Shown piece by piece: positions 54,401 to 64,000 of a stretch of DNA of 64,000 bases. The notes beneath the pieces are model-generated. The model was not told the DNA's origin. It did no database searches and saw nothing but the letters and a program-made list of their open reading frames with translations. The DNA lies in assembly GCA_013397695.1 (NCBI GenBank), contig VYZI01000405.1:69383-133382 (forward strand), read 5' to 3'. Position numbers and translations under genes: made by a program. This DNA is from Centropus unirufus. Its lineage: Eukaryota; Chordata; Aves; Cuculiformes; Centropidae. Position 1 is the first letter of the stretch. Each line of letters opens with the position of its first letter.

Positions 54401-57400
54401 TTCTTCTACAACAAGGTGACCATTAGCCTAATTATATTCGTTTTCTAGAATTCCTATTCCTGTCTTTTACGTGCAGTTATTCCAAATGTAGGCTGGGCAT
54501 TGAAGAAACCTTTGTTTTGATGAAAAAGCTGCCCACAATACATAAAAGATACAGGCAGAAGATATTAGGAATAGTAATGCTGGCTACTAAAAATCTCTTC
54601 ATTACTGTGCTTGAAAATTTTAAGTATGGCTTGGCCAAATCTTCCACTATATCTTGCTTTTATTTGCCAGCAGCTTTTTATAGCAGCTTTTTAACTAGGA
54701 AACTGTTTTTCCTCTGGTGGAGCATCAGGTCCCAGATGAGGCCACAGAAGACAGGGAGAAGTAGAAATATGCAATTTAAGTATTGACTGCTGCAAGCAAA
54801 GACACTCATTGGTGCCAATGGTTCTCAGATCTGCTTAAGACTACTTGTAAGAACTTCAGGATTTGGCTCAGAAATATTATACAGTGTTAGGGGCCAAGCA
54901 AAATTAAGCAACGGATTAAGATATGGATGATCTGTGTAGTTTCCAAAGTCTTAAATCAGTCTCCTACTTAATAACTGCAGGTCTATTGAGAAAAAATAAT
55001 TGGGGAAGTAGTACTGAGGATGATGCTGCATCACCCACTTCACCCAGTCCTTCTCATGACAAGGTGTTAATCTACCTATGTTGACCTTAAATTCTAACTG
55101 TCATCACTCCTGGAATACCTTCACACCTTCATAGCACTTACACTCATGTTTCTTTTTATTACTTCCACTTGTTTGAATATTGCCGTAGCTGACACGGGTT
55201 TCTTGGCCTCTCTTCCTGTGTCCTGCTAAACAGTTTTCCTACTGACATCCCAACAGGGAAAAAACACCCAGGAAAATGCATGTTGTGTTTTGCTGTGTTA
55301 AGCTGCGTGACTCTAAAAGGTGCAAAAAGATATAGGCAAGATAAATGAACCAAACAGATGGTTCTTCACTTTCCTGCCTTTTAAGCTCTACATTGCTGGG
55401 AACAAAATTTTGTACTGTCTGTGCTGCTGCTGCTTGTCTCTTATAGAGCTGGGAACTTTTTTACCCAGCATCTCCAGAGAGAAAAAAGCCTTTGTAGGAA
55501 CCCACCATACTCTTTGACATAAGCTCAGTAGATAATCGTATATGGGAAAAAACGCTGGAGATAATCAGATGTTCAGTGTAGGTAATTTTGAAGCTAAACT
55601 AACTGTTCTTGCTATTGAAGTTCTATTGAAGAAGATAACCAGAACAGAGTCGAAGTAAGTATTTTGATTACTAGAAACAAGTCATTTGCATTTTACCGCA
55701 AGACACAAAAGCACCGATTTCAAGTTGCCTTGAGTAGGTGTGTGTGGGACTTGTCCAGCCAACCAGGAAATCTTTTGCAGAGTGAGACTCAGACAAAAGA
55801 GCGAACGCACACACTGTCTTCGCTCTGGTGAAGAGCAACAAGACTCTTTGTTGTTTTCTCTTATTTCAAATTGAAAGCATTTCTTTCCAATTGCAGTCAG
55901 GAAAGCATAATGAGCTCTGCTATTCCTCATCTCACTTTAGATAGCTCACATTTCCTTCCCCACATGAGTCGAGATGCTTATCTACCTAACCACTGACTTC
56001 TTGTAACAGAGTCTTCTACAGCTCCTAGAGAAAAGTGAAAGTGGCAAGGATAATCAAAACAGTCCTAGGTGGTTGTTCTCCAGAAACTTTGTGTAGAAAA
56101 ATGCAAGATTAGCTGCTTGGCAGACAGGTATGGCAGCATCCGTGCACTTCCCATCTGGGGTTGAAAACTGTCCTTCTCCAGACCAGTTATTTGACTGACA
56201 CCGGGAAGGAACTGGTGACAATCTTAATTTCGCTGGCCAAATAGTTCTTTCACTTACAGCTGCTATGCTTAGAGTTCATTTGCATTGCATAAGCATAAAC
56301 AAAACCAACATTCATCTCTGATCTATTATTAAATCATACAAATAACAAGACAATAAAAGTATATCACATGCTGCAAGAATAGTCTGGAAAGTGCTTAATA
56401 TTTTGATTTGTTTCTATGTACTGGGTAGTGAGTCTAATATTGCCTTCCTGCTCAGGATCTTTATAGAGGAATTATTTGCTAAGTAAAAGTGTGTGTACTG
56501 TATACACACTGTCATTACATGCAGATCAACATTGAAATTACGCATGATTTTTTACACACATATATATACATCTTGCAATTCACTCTTCTAAAGGTTTAAG
56601 GACCATTTATATCCCCTAGATGAACTCAGTTTCGCATGAAGACTGGCTCAATGCAGCTTTATATTTTTATATATTTTTGAACATCAGTGACTAAGCAAAA
56701 AATGGACAGATTCATTTCAGCAATATACTGGTTTGTAATCATAACATTTTGATTTAGCAAAGAGTTCGGCACCAAATGAAATGTTCAATATTTCACTGAC
56801 TGCTTTTCAGTTTAGATTTAAAAAGAAAAAATAAATAAGAAATACAGCCTGAGGAAAACAGAATGCCCCTAATCACGTGTTTAAAATTTTTAATGGCATC
56901 AAAGGAATTTCTAAGTTTTTGCAAAGTGCCTTGTACAAGTGAGATGTTACCCGAGCTTTTAGATATATTGCATAAACCAAGAGTCTAAACTATGGTAAGG
57001 GTATATACATAGAAGCAAACTACTGAGTGAGACATAAACAATAAAACCTTTATGTTTATGTTCAGATAAAAAATGAAACTGTTCTGCTTTTTGCTATGTT
57101 TTTGGCTTCTGGAGGTCATATTGGGACATGAAGGTGGAGATTCTGGTATACAGTCTCTCATACATAATATCCACCTAGCTCTACTGGAAGTTCTACTAGA
57201 CTGCTTTTAATTCTCCATTTAATTCTTGTTCAATTTTATTGTAAAAAGAGTAGCTGAAGAGGCCAGTATAATAATGGAATAATAGACTTGTTCCGTCTGC
57301 AAACATGATCACTATTGTTAATTCCCACTACCGTGATTAAATGAGTGGGACAGATTTTAAAAATTTGGCTAAATGAGAATTTATAAAAAATGAATTGCAA

Positions 57401-59370
57401 CTGGTTTTCACAAAGTGCAAATAAGACTGATCTTTTGTGCTTGGAAATTCATGATTTTATTGGTGTAACTTGTTTTAATATAGATGTATATCATCTAGAG
57501 AAGAAATTACAGCGCTGTGACTTGGAATCACTAAGCTCTGTTTTGCCTCGGGGTATTCAGATATTTTGTTTGCAAGATGTAGCTTATCTTCTAAGAAAAT
57601 ATAATCTCATGTGATCTTGAGTCATGGCTGAATTTCTTAGTTATTTCCAATGAAGCTGTTTTTTATGAAAATAGGTGAAGCTATCTATGTTATATGCATA
57701 TTGCCTAGCACCTCTATCAGTGGATTTAATAACACTGCGTTGTTGAATAATGCTAAGACCTTGCAGTTCATCAGCAACTTAGTGTAAGGTAACCCTGTGG
57801 ACATACTTGAATTACAGTAATTACTCTTGAGTTGTAATAAATACTGGGTGAAAGTCTTCATCTGGATTCTTATCAGAGCACAGATGAGGTGCTGTAAGTC
57901 CTCCTTTTGCCTAACAGTAACCTTTTCTTATCCATGAGAGTAAAATCAGTTGCAGTAAATTTTCAAGAAAAATTTTCGTTAAAAAATGAATGGTTGTGGA
58001 CAATTGCAGGGACGAGATAGAGAAAGATGATCACAGTGAGGAATGTTTTATCCTGGGCCCCCAGGTCTTTTATATGAAAAGTGTTGAAGAACATGTCCTT
58101 GAAGAACAACTCCTAAATGTCTGAGGAGACAAGGTGGAGGCACGTGAAATCAACACCACATTTAGGTGAGGCAATATGAGTTTAAGGTTGTATTTTCCTA
58201 ATCTTTTCCTCTTCATTTCTCTGCAGGTAAGCTCATAAACTTTACTCCCTGGGACAAGGATGCTCTTCTGTTTTGTGTCTCTGGTCAACCTGAACCAAAA
58301 TACATAGCTAAATAGTTAATCTTTATTTTCACATTGGATGTTGTTGTAATATCTGGGATTTTTCCTGCAGAGTTTTTCTAGAAACATTTTTTTAACACAT
58401 AGCAAGTCTGTAATCATCAGTATTGGCCAAGGCACTCAAAGAGATTAGATTGCAATTGAGCAAGGCCATGTCTGGATGTTTAATCAGAAAGATGTACAAA
58501 ACAATATCAACAAACCACAGCCATTTCCTTGCTCATAAAAGCTGCAGTTTTCCAGCATTTACAGAACTGGCAGCAATCCAATCAGAAATCACTCAAGTAA
58601 ATGACAATAGCTATTTTACCTTTTCTTTACCATGTCCTGAATAAAAGCAGTGTGTGTTACCCACTGCTGTCACCCACACTCAAGTCACAAAAAACCAAGT
58701 CCCAGCTACACTACAGCTAGAGCCAAGCACAACTTGCAACCACTCAAATACGAGGCAAACAAATGAAATGGAGAATGTTCTGTACTGGACAGCAACAGTC
58801 CGAACTGATGGTCCTAATTGTTTTTCACAATACAGTGAAGTTTTATTTATTTTGTTTGTGATGAGGGGAGGCTGTAAATAATACACCTGGAACAAGAATT
58901 ACTAGTTAGTAAACTAGCTGCCTTATGGAAAAGCAGTATGGATGAGCCTTGAATTCTAGCTCTATTGCTATAGCCCTTGCTGTTAACTTCTCTGTTAATG
59001 GACAAGCTATTGAACCCACTTTACTGCTAGATAAGATGCAGTCGTGCTGGCAGTGAAGAGTTTGCTTTACATCTGTAGCAGGACATCTTGCCCTGCTGAA
59101 TCTGGATATCGCTACACAGGAAACTCCAGCAAATAATTGCTTAGAATGCTTCTCTCTTCCGGGCAATGTAACACAAAGGGATCTGCTGAACTTTTAGCTG
59201 GCTTTTGTTCACAACAGCTGGCATTATCTTGAGCCGAGCTGAAAGCTTGTATTCTTACACGTACATTTGATAGTTCGCCTCATAGGTTGTTTTTGGGGGG
59301 TTAGGGGGCCCGGCTCTTTCCACCACCTTGTGATGGATTGAGTTTAAACTGCATCAGAACAGTGGGTATA

Positions 59371-59463
59371 GGGAAGGAAGGAGGGAATGAGGGAAGAAGA
59401 GAGGAAGGAAAGGAGAGAGAGAGGGAGGAAGGGAGGGAGAAAGAGAAGGAAGAGAAAAAAAGC
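59371..59463. repeat. Polypurine (GGAA/GA-rich) tract
   Basis: Over 90 bases almost purely purine on the + strand, built from ggaagg, gagaga and gggagg units, with a single T. It is a degenerate microsatellite. Confidence 0.9.
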
Positions 59464-62400
59464 CCCAAACAGTTCTGCATCAGAAACAAGGAAGCATTTT
59501 ATCTTTGAGAAATTTATTTCATGAGCTAATGGTGGCAGGGGACCCCCAGCTGGGTTTTATTTGAGTAGAGATTAGAGAGGCAGAAGCAGCTAAGTGGGCT
59601 TCACTCAACAAGGGCTATGTGTAACTTCCGTGGGTCCTACCAGGCAACTTTTTGTTTGTGAAGCCTGCTCTCAAGGGTTTAGTTTATTGGGACTTAATGA
59701 CTCATGTTGGCTTGTGGATCAGCCTTATTTTCTTTAGTGAACCAAAGGATGTTGTTTGATCCTGCTAAATGAAAAGGAATGCTTCAAGCATCCTTCCACA
59801 TTCTAGAAATAAAAGGATCGATTGAATCACTTAAAAAAAGGACAGGAGAAATAAGTACTGTGACTACGTTGCAAAGATAACTGTTCTATGTGTCCTCCTG
59901 TAATGACTACAAAACAACCCTATCGAAACCAGGAGCACACATAATGAGGTTCAGCAAGGGCTGAATCACTTTGTTTTCTAACAGTTCATCTCAGCCATTC
60001 ACTTTCTCTTATCCCCACTTACAAGTTTTCTTTTCCCAGACAGTGGGAAGAAATAGTCATGACTTCAAAACACATGAGTAGGGGTTGAGGAAAAAGGGCA
60101 TGCTGCTACCATCCTCCCCTATTGCCACACCACAAAGGATGCCTCCAGTCCTCTTTTTTTTCTTGCATAAATGCATTTGCCACTACCACCACCACTTTTC
60201 TGCTGGCCTCCCCCTGCACTGTATTCATTCTTATCTGATTTCATCTCTTCACATACAAAGCTGATGAGAGTCCATCTTTATCCAGCAGCTCTATAAAACA
60301 AGCATTTTGTAGGCTTAGATTTACATATAAAACAGCATGAAAGATGATATGTTAAGAGACTGTGGTGAACTTATTTGATACAAGTCATAAGGCTTCCTCT
60401 ACATAAATAAAAGTAAAGAAATTATTAGGAGGCTTTGGCATTCCTAACTAATGGTCATTCAATGGAAGTTTGTAGAGTCATCCAGAGGCACTGGAAGATG
60501 AAGATATTGCAGAAAATGAAATGCAATGCAAGGCTTTCTCTTCAGCAAGAAAAATCAGTGACAGGGAAAGGAAGAAAAAGCTTTTGGGTTTTGCCCTGAT
60601 TCGGACCTCTTCACCTTTTCACATGGTTTGAGTAACTTTTGTTTCAGAAGACCTAATTCACATAACACATACAGCAGATAAGCATCATGTCTAGCATGGG
60701 TGCAAATGCACAGTCCATAATGGTGTGCCTATGCAAAGAGGGGAGCTCTAGTATCTGCAGACTATTTTGAGACAAATGGACTTTAATGAGGACAGTATCT
60801 GACAGTTTGCTTCTTATAGATGACACTACTTCTTCTACTATAGGTGTGGGCACCTTATACTTTCAATCAGAAGCTGCATTATTATTTTTTTAATGACAGC
60901 AGCACAGGGCAAACAAATAGTTTTTATTTAAGTATCTCAAAGAACTATGCTGCAGTTTGTCCAGGAAAAAATATTACCCTAATCCGGCAAAGGACTAACA
61001 AGCTACTATTCCAAATGATACCCACAAACCAAGCGCTACTTATTTAAAACTCTAGACAGTTTTCTTGCTCTTAAGATGTGTACCCAAGGTCTAGTTGCTA
61101 GAATTCCATCAAAATTTCCGAAGTTGAGTTTAAAAGGTTTTTATCCTGTTTTCGTTTTTTAAGTTAACTCTGGAAAGTGTGGAGTGCTTATATCTGATGC
61201 AGTTCTGTTTACAGGAAAGGACAAGTGCATTTACAAAACAACTGGAGCAACTAGGAGGGCAGAAAGATCACTGATTCCAATTCTACCAGCACACTAGATT
61301 AACTTCCTGCTTTGAGTTTAAATTTATGGGTGGCAGGAGAGGGTTTGTAGGTTGGACATCTCTTGGATGAACTTTTTGTCCATAACACCTACTTCTGCAA
61401 AAGATTCCTGCCTCCTTGACCTGCCTTTTTCCTTTGCGTTTGTAGCCTGGGCTTGTTGGCAGGAAAATTATTGTGTTTGTAGCTCCATAATAAAGTATCA
61501 CACACAGTACTTATACACACACAAATACATAAATGAAGTTTTATCAGTGGTTTGGTTTCATGCCCAGCAACAGCAATGCAGATCTTTACATTGTAAACAT
61601 AGGCCTGATATGAGTGGAGAACCGAACATTTGCAATGCTGCCTTTGGTTTCCTGAAAACTACAGGAGGCATTTTTGTGTTGGTTACATGCAGAGTACAAA
61701 CCGAAGACTTCTTTAATTCCATATAAACATACTTGTATTGCTATTTTATTTTTTTGTAAGGAAATCAACCTCCTGGAGAATAAGGTCCAGCCAGTTCTCA
61801 AGCACCAGGTTGTCAGCATGGTGTGACCCAGCTCACTTTGTGATAGAGTTTTAAGGAAAGTCAAATGAATATCACATAAGTACCCCAGTACACAAAATAT
61901 CCACTGTTGGCATGTCATTTCGCAATGAACACATATAGGCTCATGATAAGCATATCTAGATGATCTGTGATGTGAATCTGACTGCAGGTACATGGATAAA
62001 AATATTTTTACTAAAATAGTTCTTACTGAAACCCCACTAAAACAGAAATATACATGTCCTCCAGGTTACAGAATATGTTATATATTTGACTAAACAAGAA
62101 TATGATGTGAAATATCACTGTAATCAATGTGTGCGCACTGGCCATTTTCTTTGTGCGTGTTATTTTCACCATCAGTGACCATTTCTTCTCCCAGCAGTTG
62201 CTGTCAGAAAATGTCATAAAGAAAGAAAAAATGTCACCTAGCAACCAAAGCTTTATGAAGAAAAGTTCCACACTGACCAGTAGAGAGAGAGTGAGCTGGA
62301 GAGTTGGGAGGAAGCGTGAGCAACACTGAAAAGGTTGCGTGCATGCTGCTCTGGTGCTGATCTCAGACCTAATAAGGTGGGTGCTTGGTCACAAAGCTCA

Positions 62401-62602
62401 TCTCAAAGCCAGTTTGGAATTTCTGTGAAAATGGCTCGTGTAAAACTTGGTTTTCAAAAACAGGGCTTTAGGATAATTTTTCCTGACTTTAAAATATGGA
62501 TTTGAAAATGCTAAAATCTCAGATTGTGATAGAGATCTATATTTTGATTTTATAATGGCAAAAAGTAATCTTGAGAGGGAAAGGAATTATCTGTTCTTTC
62601 TT

Positions 62603-62669
<67 letters not shown>

Positions 62670-62704
62670 GTCTATCTATCTATCTATCTANTATCTATCT
62701 ATCT
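62603..62704. repeat. (CTAT)n tetranucleotide microsatellite
   Basis: About 25 CTAT units with one CTGT variant (near 62667) and one undetermined base at 62691. Length in the assembly may be wrong because of the N. Confidence 0.95.
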
Positions 62705-62904
62705 GATTTATCTCTGTTAGCCTTTCAGACCATTAGCAAAGGCGAGATTATCAGATATTCAATTCTCTGCTTAAACAGAATGGAGCATTTCGTTTTTAAG
62801 GTCTTTGAGATATTAAGAGACTTAGAGTTAAGATTACCTGCTCCCCCTGTGATGTCTTCCTCTATCCTCTGTCTTCTGAAATATAAGGAAGAATTATTTT
62901 TATT

Positions 62905-63070
62905 GTGAGAGTGGTGAGGCATAGGTTGCCCAGAGAAGTAGTGGCTGCTCTACTGAGTGAGGATTTGAGCAGCCTGATCCAGTGGAAGGTTCCCTGCCCA
63001 TGGCAAGGGCTGTGTACTGAATGATCTTTAAGATCCCTTCCAGCCCAAACGATTCTATGATTCTACGACT
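62905..63070 (+). mobile_element. CR1 LINE 3' end, sense, short
   Basis: It reads gtggtgaggcataggttgcc, tccctgcccatggcaagggc and ends in cgattctatgattctacgac, the CR1 terminal repeat. It is strongly 5' truncated. Confidence 0.88.
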
Positions 63071-63639
63071 CTGATCAGAAAGAGACAGACTTGTCTTGGG
63101 ACCTTTGGGGGAAACAAAACACCTTGGAAAACACTAACACACCTGAACCACCATGACACTGAACATAAAACTGCGAGCAAGGAAAACGGTGTTAAAAAAC
63201 AGGCTATTGGGTTGTGGTTGAATATCAGAGGACAATACTTCTGTCACTTCTGCTGCACAGCCTTGCACATGGTTCATTTTATCCGCTGCCTGTGCTCGCA
63301 CGGCAGTGTAAGTGGGTGTAATAGCACAGGGAGGATGTGAGCAGGACGGATCTGGCACACTATGCATGCCAGGCACACACAACTGCTGCTGTTTTGTTCC
63401 ACCACTACACCAACACAAACTGCCCTTACACAGACACTTCTGGCTCAGGTTTTTACAGGCAGGGATACAATAAATGTTATTATAATTCCATGCAATTCAA
63501 AAGCTGTTAATAGTGGCATTGCAGCACGGCAGTTTTGTTTCTTTATGCCCTCTTTGAGCCCCGAGGTGGGAAGCAAAGCTCTATTTTTATTTTTTGCAGA
63601 CACGTTTGAGCATTTCCCAGTCTCTTCCCACTGCTTGTC

Positions 63640-64000
63640 CCGTTCTGCCTCTGCCTCCACACCCTCCTCCACAAACCCACGCCGCAAAGCCCCGAACTCC
63701 CGCGTCTCGCCCTGGAAGCCGATCCCAGCGATGGAACCGGCAAAATGGTGCAGGATAACGGGGAGGGGCCCGCGTCGCCACGGGCTACGCGTCCTCTCCG
63801 GACCCGGCAAACCCCGCAGCGCTCTCTCCAGACCGGGATGCCGCCTCTCCCACCCCGGGAAGCTGCGCCCACCGCGGAGCCCGGTCCCGTTCGCCGCCCG
63901 CCGCTCCCAGGTTGCTTTCAGCGACTTCTCCCGGCGGCTGCGGAGCCCCGCGGACAGCCCGGGGGCGAGGGGATGGGGACACGGGAGGTGGGAAGGGAAG
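63640..64000. promoter_or_regulatory. CpG-rich block, likely promoter/5' UTR of the next gene (CAMK4 by synteny)
   Basis: Composition shifts sharply to GC-rich with many CpGs (cgccgcaaagccccgaactc, ttcgccgcccgccgctccca). In human, WDR36 is followed on the same strand by CAMK4, and bird synteny is expected to be the same; that link is inference. No CAMK4 coding start is seen. An ATG at 63731 stays open on + to the window edge, but its Arg/Pro-rich translation looks like GC-rich noise. Confidence 0.55.

Larger units (their letters stand above)
46271..62602. other. Intergenic desert, no gene seen
   Basis: About 16 kb with no exon that I can support. It holds the possible old repeat near 48.3 kb and the polypurine tract at 59.4 kb. 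A modestly GC-richer patch lies at 52930-53250 but shows no splice-consistent coding pattern. Confidence 0.6.

Noticed and set aside
62555..62908. 117-codon open frame with a LSIY repeat
   Set aside because: It is the translation of the (CTAT)n microsatellite.
35935..63640. TSLP or another gene near WDR36
   Set aside because: TSLP lies on the upstream side in human, and I saw no cytokine-like exon on either side here; the 27 kb downstream has no splice-consistent coding run.
63731..64000. Open + strand frame from ATG 63731 to the window end
   Set aside because: Arg/Pro-rich, no similarity to the start of CAMK4 or another gene known to me; GC-rich islands often lack stops. Cannot be fully excluded because it runs off the edge.
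1..64000. CRISPR array, bacterial operon, viral or endogenous retroviral genes
   Set aside because: The tandem repeats lack spacer architecture, and the retroelement protein remnants are all CR1-type LINE; no gag, pol protease/integrase or env-like frame and no paired LTRs were noticed.

Overview
The window looks like a piece of an avian genome, about 64 kb. Spliced introns with GT-AG boundaries place it in a eukaryote. Roughly a dozen CR1-type LINE fragments are scattered through it. Several end in the ATTCTATGA-like terminal repeat and carry the 'tcatagaatggtttgggttg' type 3' tail that is typical of bird CR1. The species cannot be named from the sequence. Assembly gaps lie at 12791-12900, 27849-27893 and 45613-45907, with a single N at 62691.

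One protein-coding gene is complete and explains most of the left half: WDR36 (yeast Utp21), + strand, 23 coding exons from ATG 1348 to stop 35932-35934. I joined the exons by hand. Every junction has GT/AG borders, the frame is kept throughout, and the sum is 2673 nt (890 codons plus stop). WDR36 is a two-propeller WD40 protein of the UtpB part of the small-subunit processome, which binds the U3 snoRNP and is needed for 18S rRNA maturation in the nucleolus.

Layout. 1-300: A-rich, low-complexity DNA. About 380-1165: a GC-rich imperfect tandem repeat directly upstream of the promoter; it keeps several meaningless frames open. 1166-1347: TATA-less GC-box/ETS promoter and 5' UTR. 1348-35934: WDR36, whose introns hold most of the CR1 copies, including a nested CR1 cluster in intron 1 and a 17-bp-stem inverted repeat in intron 18. 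35935-37605: probable 3' UTR with several candidate AATAAA signals and a CR1-like reverse-transcriptase fragment. About 37.6-63.6 kb: no gene that I can support, only AT-rich intergenic DNA with CR1 copies, a (CTAT)n microsatellite, a polypurine tract and homeodomain/TALE-motif-rich patches that may be conserved enhancers. 63640-64000: a CpG-rich block that looks like the promoter of the next gene. By vertebrate synteny (in human, CAMK4 follows WDR36 on the same strand) this is probably the CAMK4 5' end, but no CAMK4 coding sequence lies inside the window.

I did not find a novel multi-gene system. The observations most worth checking are the tandem repeat abutting the WDR36 promoter, the intron 18 hairpin, the nested CR1s, the TALE-type palindrome near 44.9 kb and the terminal CpG island.
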